Below are positions 29,839-42,300 of a stretch of DNA of 64,000 nucleotides, one piece after another. Position 1 is the stretch's first letter. Every line of letters starts with the position of its first letter. The DNA comes from Chanos chanos (lineage: Eukaryota; Chordata; Actinopteri; Gonorynchiformes; Chanidae): assembly GCF_902362185.1 (NCBI RefSeq), contig NC_044495.1:16880711-16944710 (forward strand), written 5' to 3'. Both the position numbers and the translations under genes were made by a program. The notes under the pieces are model-generated. The model saw only the letters and a program-made list of their open reading frames with translations. It was not told the DNA's origin and made no database searches.

Positions 29839-29864
29839 TTTATTTTATTTTATTATAAAATAAA
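29839..29864. terminator. Two-way poly(A) region between pmpcb and dnajc2
   Basis: On the plus strand AATAAA lies at 29859-29864, about 80 nt after the pmpcb stop. On the minus strand three AATAAA hexamers (29839-29844, 29844-29849, 29849-29854) lie about 100 nt after the dnajc2 stop. Cleavage sites 10-30 nt beyond each signal would make the two mature transcripts overlap at their 3' ends. Confidence 0.75.
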
Positions 29865-29955
29865 GACCAACAAAATAACATTAAAAGCTGGGTGTCACGT
29901 GTGTGTGTGTGTGTGTGTAGCTTTGTGTGTGGATTGCTCCTGTGGGCTCTGCCTG

Positions 29956-32900
29956 TCATTTTTTGCTTTTATTCGCCACTTGCTCCTGGGCAGCTTTCTT
30001 GGCTTTGATCATCTCCACCAGTTCCTGAAGAGCAAAGAACACACCCACACCTTTACACAACTCTGTAGACTCAACACAGATTGGTTAGCCAGTCAAGTCA
30101 GATTTACCAATGCCAAACAGAAAATTATTAGGTAATCTTCTGAGCACTCTAATCCTCTGAGTGCTTTTAAACCTCGAGGGGATTTGAACCCCTAACTTTC
30201 TCTTCACTAGCTTCCAGGCTGCAAAACTCACCTTATATCTCTTCATACAATCTTTTTTAGTGCGTCCAGGCACGGAGGCTGCAATTTTCTCCCATCTCTC
30301 TGGTGTATTTACGGGGTAGGTCTTAAGTGCCTGTTCCAGAAGTTTCTGTTCCTCTGTTGTCCAAGGTGCCATGTTTGAATCTGAAGAGGAGGCTGAGGGT
30401 GGAGGAGGAGGCACAGTTAAGCTACACAGGTTCGGACAGAAGCACAAACTAGACGGCATCAGAATTTTCTAATTTTCCATTCATGAGCTCTGAGAAAGAT
30501 AACTATTTATAAATGTGGCACCTTGGTATTAAAGAAAACATATCAAAAGCCCTTGTGAGAATGTACATTGTATCACCCCTTCCTTTATCAACCAGGAGAG
30601 AGAGAGAGAGAGAGACAGAGAGAGTATACCACTCTGAAAGAATGAGACCTGTTGAATGTTGGGAGGATGTGAAATCTCACCATCAAATCTCTCTGAGGGT
30701 ACAGCATTATCCACAGTGGGAGGAACAGCAGCATGCTCTTTCCTAAACTTCTCAAAAGCTTTTTTATTAATCTCATCTTTCTGGTGAGGGTCTGGAAATG
30801 AATGAGAGAGAGAGAGAGAGACAGAGAGAGGTCATTTCTCTGATCCTACTCAAATAGTATGAAAATAAAATGTATGAACTTTAGTGCAGCTCTTACCAAG
30901 CTTCTGCAAATTCTTAGCTTTGTTAATGACATCTTTGGCTGTCCTTTTGACGCCACTGCTTGAGTGTAGATTCATGTAGTTAGCAATGACCTCCCACCTA
31001 TGACAAAAAGAACCAGGGACCTCAGAAACGCCGACACAAAGGCCTTCCTGTAAAACAGTCCCTCATTATCGTGTGTGTGTGTGTGTGTGTGTTAGTTGTG
31101 GAGATGCGCGACCTGGCGTTGGTTCCAGCAGGAAAGAGGTTGACTGCTTTGATGAGCAGCTGCAGGTCTTCTTCATTCCAGCCACGGTTTCCTGAGCCGC
31201 CCCCTGAGCTGCTCTGGTCTGAGCCCCGCGCAGCCTGCTGCGCCTGCACCTCCAGCTCCCGCTCACGCTGAAGCTGTGCATTCACCTCCTGCACCTGCAA
31301 CACATATTCATATAAACACTCGCTCAAGTGCCCACCGCAAAACACAACCTGACAGGAACCCCCGTGTGTAGTTCTGATACTTAGGTGAATGTACTTAACC
31401 TCAGCTTTCCCAGTGATCAGCTGTATTAAACTCATTCAGTTTGTCCTGTCACATCTCTGACTAGTTAGGAGGTGAGGGGCTATGTACTGTGGAGTAACCA
31501 AGAGACAGATGTTTGGGATGAGTCCTATAAAGTCACTGGCCCATGTTCTTTAGGTTAAGAGCTCACCTGTTTCTCCAGCGCTGCCTTGCTCTCCTCTTTA
31601 TTCCCTGATGCCAAAACCTCATTTAGTGTCTGTAAACTGAAATGGCACAATAAAAACACAAGCGCCGACTGTTCATTTCAGGAGACAAAATTGTGTGTGA
31701 ATTGATTGAGATGAATCAAAAATGTTATGTGATATACGAGGAAATAATATCGGATAAGCCATTGCTCACTTCACAAGTTCCAGGCGATCGCACAGCTTCT
31801 CCACTTCTTCCATCATTTTAACGCTCTCTGCTTCATTATCGGCAAAGTAATTACAGTTCTGGAGGCAAAAGATTAAAAAATTAAAATTAAAACTGCCCCA
31901 TTTCTTACTTAGGATCTTGCAAGAGAAGGGAGGTCACGTTTTTGTCTTTCAAACCTTGCACACTGTCCTGAGTTTCTGTCGTTCTTTTTTAATTGCTTTT
32001 TTCTGGGCTTCTTTCTCCTTCTTAGCAAGCTGGGCTGCCTGTTTGGCCTCTTCCTCCTCCTTCTCTTTAGCCAATCGTGCAGCTTCCAGCTCCGCTTGTC
32101 GAGCCTGTGGAATCAACAAACACATGCCATCTGACCAGAAATATAACTCAACCAACCAGCCCCAGCCAACACACACACATACACACAGATGTCCCACAGA
32201 CAGGTATACAACTCACTTAATACTGTTTATCTGAGCCATCAACACACACACTTTATCTGAAACTTCCTACAATGCACACACCATCATACATCTCACCTAA
32301 CCAACTGACACACTCCAACAGCACACATCCTAAACTATCTTAGCTAATTGAGCGACACACTCTAACACATCTTAGCTCATTTCAAAGACAAAACACAAAA
32401 GCAAGTGTTAAGCTGAGAAACTGTCAGATTTTTTTGTAACAGAGAGTAAAGGAGTTTAGTGTAAGGTACAGGAAAACCATGCATTGTGAGTGTGAGTGTG
32501 TGTGTGTTTGTGCATCACTGACAGAGTGACTGACCCTCTCTCTCTCTTCCTGTTCTCTCTTTTTGGCTTCAGCCTTTGCTTTCTTCTCTGACTCCTTCCT
32601 GGCTTTCTCCTCTTCTTTAAACTTCTTTATCCGTGGGTCGCAGCTATAGGCTGTGTCTGAAACACAAAGTGTTTATTGGAACAGAAACAATGTCAAAGTC
32701 TACACTCTCTAGAAGATTAGATGGACAGAACAATCGTACCGACGAGTGTTCGTATTCTGTTCATCTCTTCTTTCTTCCTCTGTGCTCGAGACGCTCTATT
32801 CTGTTTTTCTATCCATCTCCTCTCGTCTCGACTGGATCGGGGGATGAAAAGAGAGAGAGTATGACGTAACCAACAGTGTTTTAAGACCACTTTAGTTTTA

Positions 32901-35670
32901 AACTGTAAGCAATGCAAATGTAAATCCAAAGATCATTATGTTTATTAGTTCTGTTGTTTTAAATTACCATTCAGCTTTTTCCTTCTCCTCTTCATCCAAA
33001 TACGAAAATTCCCTCCAGGAATCAAAGTTATACCTCAGAAGCAGGAAAAGATGAACAAACAAAAGTAAATAAAGTTTAATATACATACTGGAACACTGTC
33101 TCTTAACATTTAGCAGAAGAAGAGATAAAAGCATTAAATACATGTATTGGGCACTATAGACCAATGCCACTACCTATAATGAGCTGGACATTGATGCTTA
33201 GTGAATATGAACTAAGAGCACTGATGAAAGAAGCCATGTTAGAAAGTAGCCTGAATACTCACCAAAAAGAATAGAAATTATCCACCTCCTCAAATGATGA
33301 TTCCATGGAGCCCAGCTTTGGGACGTGTTTTTTGGTAGACCATCTATTAAAGACATCAGACAAAGTATAAGCTCTGATATCATTCACCTTTTGCTCTCTC
33401 AGCAAACACTGCCTGTTGTTCCTACCTGGCATTCCGCTCAAACACAGGCGCAAAAACTTCAAAGAAGCTCTCTTTGCCTTCGCCCTTAGAGGGTACAGTG
33501 TTGTCAAACGTCGGATCCACACTGTCAAATGCTCTTCTCTTCACTGGATCTGACAGGATTTCTATTGCTACAATGACAAATCAACAAAGATATCAAAACC
33601 ACATCTGTACAGCTCAAACATCAATAAAACATCATGTAATCGCTAACAGAAATTTCACTGATACTTTTACCAAACTAAGGTGTGTTCAGATGACAGATTT
33701 GGCTGTAGACAATTTTTACCTTTTGTTATACAGGTGAAGTAATCATTGTCACCCTCCACGATTTGCTCTCCTGCAGCTTTCCGTTTGTCCGGGTGATGTT
33801 TCAGCACCATGGCTTTATCTGTGTGGGCAAAAAAAAAAAAAAAACCATAATAGATGAGTAATTAGAATTTCTCTTTCCAATGACATGTCAAACACACAGA
33901 CATTTGACTGTTCTCTTTCCAATGACATGTCAAACACACAGACATTTGACTGTTCTCTTTCCAGTGACATGTCAAACACATAGACATTTGACTGTTCTCT
34001 TTCCAGTGACATGTCAAACACACAGACATTTGACTGTTCTCTTTCCAATGACATGTCAAACACACAGACATTTGACTGTTCTCTTTCCAGTGACATGTCA
34101 AACACACATACATTTGACTGTTCTCTTTCCAGTGACATGTCAAACACACAGACATTTGACTGTTCTCTTTCCAGTGACATGTCAAACACACAGACATTTG
34201 ACTGTTCTCTTTCCAGTGACATGTCAAACACACAGACATTTGACTGTTCTCTTTCCAGTGACATGTCAAACACACAGACATTTGACTGTTCTCTTTCCAG
34301 TGACATGTCAAACACACAGACATTTGACTGTTCTCTTTCCAGTGACATGTCAAACACACAGACATTTGACTGTTCTCTTTCCAGTGACATGTCAAACACA
34401 CATACATTAGACTGTAAGAAAAAATAACTTACGAGCAGCTTTAATTTGTTTCTGAGTTGCTTTGTACCTCATATGGGCCAAACCCAGCACAGCATAATGA
34501 TCTTGATTCTGCAAGACAATAAAAAAAAAAAAACAATATTCCATAAACAAAGACACCATCACACTTACAATCAAAGAAACACTTAAATATACGATACTGT
34601 CAGTTATTAATCTAGGGTTTCTTAACATTACTCTTTATACAGAGCATTTCTGACTGTCTCACAAAAAAGTTCTTGTCAAGATCACAAGGTACTACAGGTT
34701 GTGCACTATTATCAGATGCAGTCTGTTTGTAACTACAAATATCACGACGATATTTATTAACTGGAAGGTGGAGAGAGACAACAACCAACCGCAGGAATTA
34801 GCGTATCATCCACCTTTTCATAACATATGGAATTTCCTTTTGAACTGTGTCCAAATAATTCAGTGATTACTTTAAATTCTTCTGTAAGAAGTAACTGACT
34901 CCAAAAGGAAAGGGCACTATGAAATCTACTGTAATATACTAAGGGTAAGACAAGGATAAGTGTATAATGTGTCAGAGAACCTTCCAGTCTTTGGGGTCAA
35001 GTGTTTTGAGCATGGGGTAGTCCTCTAACTGTAGCTCTTCATCTTCAGACTCCTCTGATAACTCCTCTTCTTCCTCCAACTCCTGAAATGAGGCTGACAC
35101 ATTCCTGTTCCGCCTCCTCAGAAATGCCTCAAACCAGCGACCCACGGGCTCCACCTGAATCTGCACTGAGGCTAAGAGAGAGAGAGAGAGAGAGAGAGCT
35201 GTGGTCTGTGTGTGTTTATATTCCAGTCTCAGAAATAACAGGTTTACTGAGCTAGACTTCATTAAAACACTGTGTGTCAGCAGACTCTGGCTGTGTTCAG
35301 ATTGAACATTATTATTAATTTCGGCCATGAAAACATGGATAAATTAATAAGTCAGCACTCTTATGCTTTGCATAATCTTGTGTTTCATTACTAACACACG
35401 TTACAGTCAGTAAGTTACATCAGTAATCAGTTTTTATGGTATTACTAACTCTCTAATGTGCGTTCATGCACCTCCAGCTGACAAAACCCTCTAAATAAGG
35501 GAAGCACCTTAACCAGTTTTATGTGCTAACCCAGATGCTATCACCAACGTTATGCTAGCAGGCAGGCTAATAGAAGTCGCTATCAGCAGAACAACCATGA
35601 TGAGCCTTTACTTACCGGCAATGGTGTTACAGACCACTGTAACCTGCCCTTCTAATGCCTCTTTCAGCAT
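29956..35670 (-). CDS. dnajc2: DnaJ homologue C2 (zuotin/MPP11, ribosome-associated J-protein)
   Basis: Seventeen exons, in transcript order: 35670-35616, 35171-34981, 34508-34433, 33818-33720, 33567-33426, 33343-33263, 33033-32968, 32831-32740, 32656-32535, 32104-31955, 31858-31770, 31636-31567, 31294-31113, 30997-30897, 30791-30681, 30380-30232 and 30024-29956. They sum to 1845 nt (614 residues; human 621). A zuotin-homology N-terminus ([18 protein letters not shown]) is followed by a J domain from residue 83 with the HPD triad at 116-118. Then come the lysine/glutamate-rich ribosome-binding helix and two SANT/Myb domains (about 447-500, from [20 protein letters not shown]; and about 546-592, from [20 protein letters not shown]). 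It forms the ribosome-associated complex with HSPA14, stimulating Hsp70 on nascent chains. The SANT domains give a chromatin role. Two donors (GTTCTC after exon 2, GTTTGA after exon 10) are weak. Confidence 0.97.
31067..31092. repeat. GT microsatellite in dnajc2 intron 13
   Basis: A (GT)n run of about 12 units lies some 20 nt downstream of the donor of exon 13 on the transcript strand. Confidence 0.9.
33870..34420. repeat. 42 bp minisatellite, 13 copies, in dnajc2 intron 3
   Basis: The core GACATGTCAAACACAC recurs at 33882 and then every 42 bp to 34386, thirteen times. The unit continues AGACATTTGACTGTTCTC and TTTCCAGT. Copies differ at few positions (AAT or AGT before the core; CACAGACA, CATAGACA or CACATACA inside). 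The array fills most of the 614 bp intron and its last, diverging unit ends about 15 bp from the exon 3 donor. Because 42 is divisible by three, long artificial open frames run through it on both strands; they are not genes. Confidence 0.97.
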
Positions 35671-36630
35671 GTTCTCAATTAAAGCTACGCCAAGGAGTTC
35701 TCATTCACAGATAAATATGTCAAACGTCCGGTATATTTCCTCGGTATAAGTGCTGCCGGCTTTAGGACTACACCACATGGGCCTGCAACACACCATAGAA
35801 CTTACTGGAGGACTAGTCCTTCCGTTATCCGTCCGTAATTACACGGACAAATTATTTACGTTCCTAGCAGAGATTTACAGGTTGTGGATAAATATGGTAT
35901 ACTGATCACACAACTAACATGGATCAGGGACATTTTGAAAATAAAAAGTAGTAGTTCAACGAAATAAATTTAAAGATATATTTGAGGAAATCACAGAATT
36001 AATTTGTTTTCAGGGTGTCTCCTTAATATGACTCCGATGTACATCGGTTATGTTTTGTGATGGGATATTTATTAATCGGACTGGATTCAGAATTGTAGAT
36101 CTCCAACATCTGGATATAGGTACCTGTGTTTCAGATACTTATGGGCGACTAAATAGCTACAGAACTGTCAGACATCCTGCCCTTGTACCAGAACATACCC
36201 TTTAATCGCAAGGAAAACCAGGCCGGCTACACTTCCGGTTTATAATTGCTACAATCGATTTCAAAATAAAATTCCGCAAATACTGAAACGGTGTTACTGG
36301 TCAGTGTTGTATTTGTACTAATTCGAACATGCAAACTGTGCATCCTGGGAGTCTGCACAGAAAGTAGATTTCCATTTGAAGTGCTTGTGTATGTGTTACA
36401 GCAGTTTAAAGTTATAAGTAATGGACCGAGGTATGCATAGGCTTTTGTTATAACCCGATAGTTTAATTGACTGAACTGACTGGTTTGAGAGGAACATCAC
36501 CTAAGATTCACATACACTAATTTTCATTGTAGTTTTTTTCATGGTTCAAGTTTTTTTTTTCATGGTGCAAGTTTGTAACTTCGGCCAACATTCTTAAACA
36601 TGTCAAGAGGAGGTACTGCAGCCTAAGGAC
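35671..36630. promoter_or_regulatory. Upstream region of dnajc2
   Basis: This stretch precedes the dnajc2 start codon on the minus strand and is presumed to hold its promoter and 5' untranslated region. I see no TATA box and no coding exon. No clear ZNF143 or NRF-1 site is present. The rest, to about 36.6 kb, shows nothing I can name. Confidence 0.35.
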
Positions 36631-36659
36631 AGAACATACCCAGTAGATAAACTAGCGTG

Positions 36660-37195
36660 GCTCTCCTTATAGCACTGCAGACAAGAAGCCGGGTCTTATA
36701 TTGAATATGTGGTGCCACAGACAGCCAGTGGAGATGTATAGCATCTGCCTGCATGCTGCTGAACAGATGTGAAAGACATATAGCAGGAGCTCTGTCTTCA
36801 CAAGTTCAAGTTTGAGGTTATGACTGGATAACCAGGCTAAAATCTCGGAACAGAAGGCAGGGATACAGGATGTTGCCTGAGTGAAATAAGAGTAAAGGTT
36901 GAGCATTTCATCTGTGGTGAAATGATGTGGATACCCAGGTGAAGCAATGACAGATGTTAGAGGAATTCTGTAAAGAGAGAAGGGTTGGGAACCGAGGTAG
37001 GACTTGTGAGGAACTCCAGGTGATAATGGTGATGATATTTAGCATCTCCAGGTGGCCTCGTATGAGCAGTCTTTTAGACAGAAAGTAAACCATGACAGAA
37101 CAGAACTTGAGGTTCCTGGATATGAGTCAGTGGAGGGAAGCTTCTAGTGACTGACACAGTCAAATCCAGCAGACAGGTTCAAAGAGACAAACGTG
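36660..37195 (-). mobile_element. Decayed non-LTR retrotransposon fragment (L2/CR1-type reverse transcriptase)
   Basis: On the minus strand, in different frames, one reads LNLSAGFDCVSH (family LDLSAAFDTVNH), then SPLSPGVPHKSYLGSQPFSL (family VTGVPQGSVLGPLLF), then the post-catalytic EILAWLSSHNLKLELVKTEL (family DISAWMSxHHLQLNLxKTEL), then LHWLSVAPHIQYKT (family LHWLPVxxRIxFKT). The order fits a LINE reverse transcriptase. The YADD region is unrecognisable and the part between KTEL and LHWLPV is deleted. Multiple frame changes and stops show it is an old 5'-truncated copy. Confidence 0.8.
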
Positions 37196-38820
37196 AATAA
37201 AACGGAGGCAACTCTGACAAAATGGATTGTGTCAAAATGGAGTTGAGTGAAGCCACCAGACATTAAGATACAGTAAGTCAAGTTTTTCCCTTTTAATGAA
37301 TCACATTTAACACAGGATACAGTTTTTTGTGTCAGATTACTATTTTCCATATGAGCAATTGTACACAGTGGCATAAAAGAGACAGAAAATGGTTGACCGT
37401 GTTGCATTGACAGACAGGAGAGTGCCTCAGCACATTCCATATGTACAGGCCCTTGTCTTGCACCAACATTTTACAACATTCACAATGACCACAGGGTTTC
37501 CAACCCACCCACCAATTACCCATGGAAAATAACAATCTCCCATCCATCTTTGTGGTAATCGACTGTCTCACACTTTCTCCTCATGGCACCAAGCATGGTC
37601 AACTATGTTTATGCATTTCTTTAGGGACTACGAATCCATTACATACATAACGGTGTAACATTGTGATCCCAACGTCAACATTCTGAGAGAGCACTCATCT
37701 TGGAGTCTATGAAACATCAGCATTTTCTGGCCTCTTATAGTTTAACACCCCCTGAGCATTTGGCACTGGACAAGAGACAGCCTCTCTTTTTTTCTAATGG
37801 AACAAAAATACATGCTCATGTACGCAGGACACTCGTGATTTCTGATCAACCGGAGCTCAGGATTAAAGCACCTGCTGCCTCACAGCCAGTGTGTGCAGGT
37901 GTAATGGTCAGAAGTCAGAAGGCCACATGGAGATGTGTGGGAGGAGTCTGAATGGCTTCAGCCAATAGTATCACAGGAACTCACTTATGGACCACTTATG
38001 AACCACAAGTTTTCTCACCATCTGAATTTTAAATCCATTTAGTGTACACAACATAAGAAATAGAAAACATTCATCACATTCTACAGAGGATCGTGTGTGT
38101 GTGTGTGTGTGTGTGTGTTTTTAACGGAGTCTGAAATAAATTATATATATGAAAAGGATTCCCTATCTAGGAAGTCAATATTCTTACAGCTGTACTCATA
38201 TCAGGGAATCATGAAAATTTTAGGTCTATGTCAAACAAATCAGTTCTGTTTTTTAGCTTATATTTGCTCCATGTGGACCTGGTGGGTCTGGTGCTGAACA
38301 CATTTGACTCAGTTACAACACTTCATCCTCTGGAACACATACACATTAACAACACATTTTTCATTGTTTTTTTGTTTGTTTGTTTGTTTCATATTTCTAC
38401 AGTTAGAAAAAAAACAAGAATAGAAAAGATTTCTTAACAGCAGAAGTAATGTTAATACATTTGCATTTCCATTAAAAACCATATGACACATTTTTACTTA
38501 ATTTCAATGCTTCAAAATATTTACAGACCTTTTTTTTTTTTTTTTTTTGGAGCTCTGCATTGCCTTGACTGTTCGTTCTATACCAGTTCTGCAGTGCCAG
38601 TGTATAGCACTGACAGATCTAGAAAGGGACACAGTCATTCAGAGCCAGGAGTGAGGGCTAAAGGGCTATTGCTGGATGTCTGTTTCTGGGAATGAGGAGG
38701 ACAAATATGTAAAGACAAAACAACGTAGTGCTGACTGACTGACACAATGAGCACTGAGGTGGAAGCAGCCTGAGAGGAGAACAGGTGAAGGTCAACATGT
38801 AATCCGGTTCTGGAGAACTG
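37196..38820. other. Intergenic stretch between dnajc2 and the nudt4 3' end
   Basis: No gene is recognised. It holds a GT microsatellite (38094-38118), a (TTTG)n run near 38370-38390 and an 18-nt poly-T near 38530. The open frames here match nothing I know. Confidence 0.5.
38094..38118. repeat. GT microsatellite
   Basis: A (GT)n run of about 12 units in the intergenic region between dnajc2 and nudt4. Confidence 0.95.
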
Positions 38821-38827
38821 AAAGGTT

Positions 38828-38833
38828 TTTATT
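38828..38833 (-). terminator. Candidate poly(A) signal of nudt4
   Basis: AATAAA read on the minus strand lies about 500 nt downstream of the nudt4 stop codon. A longer 3' untranslated region is also possible, because human NUDT4 uses a long one. Confidence 0.45.
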
Positions 38834-39327
38834 AAACGTGTGGGTTCTGCAGGTTCTGTACATATTTCACAACCTCCAGTGACCCAAACTTTCAAAGGCC
38901 ATCTCTATGCCCTGCCTCACCTGCCTGCTCTGAAGAATCAAAGAGCTAGTGTAACTGCACTTCAGTTCTTCATCCATGAAAAAATGTTCACCTTTACTCA
39001 TATTAAAGACAACAACAGAAAATAAACGATAAAAGTAATAACAACACCATTAATAACAATATCAACTAGCAGTAGACAAACCCCCTGCATCTCTGTTCAG
39101 AACCAACAAAAAATGTTTTTAAGGCATTCTTAGACCAATTCAAAGCAGTCTCAGATATGGCTTTGGTTTGTCCCAGCACTAATAAGCAAATGACACAGAG
39201 TAAGCGATATGGTGCGTCCATGCAAACATCTGTGTCTGTCAAGGGAGGGTTTGGTTGGTCTGTACAGGTGTGTATGAGGAGTGTGTGCGTGTGAGCGCGT
39301 ATTTCACTGGACCGCCAGAAGGCAGTT

Positions 39328-42300
39328 CTATCTCCGCATGGAAGCTGGAGGCGTGTTGTAGCGAGGTGCGTTGTCGTTGGTCGGTGGCGATGTGAGCAGG
39401 GAGTTGCTGTTATTGGTGGAGGAGCGGTTGAGACGGAGTTTGCGAAGGTACTCGGCGTGGACGGGTTTGTGACTCTGCAGAACTCTAATGGCCTCCTCCA
39501 CAGGAAACCACTCCCGCTTTCGGCCTGTAGGGGGAGACAAAATGCACTCTGATCAGGATTTTTGTGCTATAGCGTATCCATGCCTTCAGCCTGTCCATAG
39601 CTCAATGTTCCCAGACAGATTAATAAAAACAAACAAACAAACAAATAAATATACAAATGCAGTCTCTTGCATTTTACCTGAAAATCAGGGAATGCCAAAT
39701 CTACAAATGTATCTTATGTATTTCAACCTTTGAAAGAGAATATACTATGGAATTATGCAATGAACATTTTTAGAACCAAAAACAAAGGGTACATATAACT
39801 TTGAGATGGACTGCTCTGTAACCGCATGAAAACTGCAGTGATTGGACAGAATCTTCTGACAGGCCTGGCTGGGAAGCTCTTCACCTGGAGGGCAGCACTC
39901 CAACAGTGCTAATCTAACAAACCTAAATTTGATAATCTGAGGCTCCAAAAGCACCTCAGTTATCTGTATAATAATAGAACAAGGTTCCCCTGTGTGGCTT
40001 TGAAGAAAAACCCTACGTATATTTCTGCCCTCCGGGAGGACTACTGCCCATGTACGCTCTTAAGACACGAACTGAAGAAACAGAATATGCAAAGTTCTAT
40101 GTAAAGATGCGGAAAGGTAAGCCAACCCGACATCAAAAATTAGAAACACAGAGGGCAGTGTGTGTGTGTGTGTGTTTGTGTACCTATGAAGAAGCATTAA
40201 AGGTCAGGTGACTCTGACACCAAACTAGAGGAGCTCTGTGGGGCTCTTTTCTGTGATGTCCACAAATAGTGCTGGTTTTAATTACTGAGACACTTGTTTG
40301 TGAATAAGGTAGGCAAGTAAATAAGTTTCAGCAGTTGGTACCAGCTTACAATGCAAGAAAAATCCTCTTCTAAACGAACTTTACTGTACTCATCCCGTAC
40401 CTGTGTCTGAGCCAAGTACTGATAAATTCAACAGACTGGAGCTAACATGGAATGCTACAGGCAGGTTACAAGCAGAATATTTTTTTTTTTTTATTCTTGT
40501 TGTCATTTTTACAGCACTTTGAGCTGAAAAGACTGTCAAAATGTGCTACAAAACATGTATTGCTGTTGCTGATGTAGCTAAAAAGGACTACAAAAAGATT
40601 GCCTAGATCTGTTGATTCATCCCTGTATCATATTCAAGGTGTGGACGTACCAATGTTGACTGAGTCCTCCCATGCTTCCAGCGTCTCAGTCACAGTCAAC
40701 ACGTACACATATGTGCGATGCTTCCTGTCTTGGTTCTGCTTTTAGGATGAAAGACAAACAAAGTTTCAAAACCACAGTCCAAGAGCACAACATTTCTATG
40801 ACTGTCATTCTCTCCATATGCAAAATAACCCCGCACCGATTCTAAATGAATTAAGCAAACCCTCTCACTTTACATTTATCACTGTTATAAGAACGAGCAA
40901 TTATATCCTGCTGACCTGACATACACTCTCACTTCACAGAGATTTGAGGGCATTTGTTTGTGAGTGCTGACTAGCCAGACTGAATTGAGTGACTTTGTCA
41001 TATAACCCTGTCTGAACTCCCCAGAGGGTTGTGAGTGAGGGACAACGGATGAGTGACAAAAATTGGTCTCTGAACTGAAGAGTCCAAAGTGGAGCCTTAC
41101 CTCAAATACTCCCAGCAAACGTTCCAGTTTACCCTTCACTCCAGCCTGTACCACACAGAAGAGAGAGGAGAGAGGATGTTAAATTTTTAGCTCATACAAA
41201 ACAGGAAACAAATCCTCAATAAGGATTCACTGGAACAGAGAAATGACTTTACAAAGCATTATTCATGTGCCAAATTCCAGACCCTAAGCCAAATCCTCAA
41301 CTTAAACCAAATCCAAAGCGAAACCCTGCTCCACACGTGAGATGGAAGATGGTCTGACTCTGAGTGCTCTTTTTACCATGACTAGGGTGTCCCTTCAACA
41401 CTAGACTCAGATTTCTGTGTGAGGCTCCTGCAGAATGTCTGCCTCTCTGTGACCTAAACCTGTAGATCATAACCTATGCAGACAGCGGATCTGAAAATAT
41501 TCTGGAATCTAGCACAAGGCCCAGTTTAGCCTGTTGATGATGTGACTGAGTAGCCAGACCTTCGGAGGTTAATGAGTGTCAGGGTCATGTTGAACTGATG
41601 ACCTGAAAATACAATCTCTCTCTCTCTCAGAGTACCAGGTCAAAAATCACACTGGAAACCATCAGATGTACTGCCATCAGCTCTCAGCAGCTCAGTCAAT
41701 AACAAGTCATAACAACTCTATCAACCCTATTTAACGCATAGCTAGCCAAAAAAGAAAAAAAAGATTACAAGTAAGAAAAGGAAATGACATCACTAACTAT
41801 CAAAAGAATGAATGGACATAAACTGTTTACGCTGAATGTCACAAGCACTATTTCAAGTGCTGCTGTATAGTTTTACAGCCTCTATTTACTATATGTCAAA
41901 GATATGATTTGTGGTTTGTGTCAGTGATCTGTAGCAGACCACAAACTAACAGCCAATTTACATTTAGAGCCAGAATCACCAAGTCTCTTTCACTGAATTA
42001 CAAAGAAAAAAGTTACTTTTAAAATGACTAAAAATTAGTTAACAGACAAGGGTAAAAAAAAAAATGTTTTGACTGTAAAGTTTTAACAGAAACGAAGTGT
42101 TTTTTCCCGTCTCTCATTTTAGAGAAAAGTTTCACTCTGGAGTAAGAACTGCTCTCTGAAATAGAAATGGGCCAGAAGAGTGACAGCCAAAACTGAATTT
42201 AGAACACAGTGTGAAAACCCCAAAATACTACACAAACAAAAAAGAAGAAAAACAAAAACATCAAACCATGACATTACATTATTCAATTACAGCCCGAGTT

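Noticed and set aside
30177-30193. tRNA T-arm-like sequence (AGGGG, TTCAAAT, CCCCT on the minus strand)
   Set aside because: No D arm, anticodon arm or matching acceptor stem is found at the right distance. It may be a SINE remnant or chance.
33882-34400. CRISPR-like regularly spaced repeats
   Set aside because: The whole 42 bp unit repeats without variable spacers, and the context is a vertebrate intron.
33815-34427. Long repetitive open frames on both strands (up to 194 codons)
   Set aside because: They come from the 42 bp minisatellite, whose unit length is divisible by three and lacks stops. They lie inside a dnajc2 intron.
41533-41605. C/D-box snoRNA-like spacing in a nudt4 intron (TGATGATG ... 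CTGA)
   Set aside because: There is no closing stem and no recognised guide sequence.
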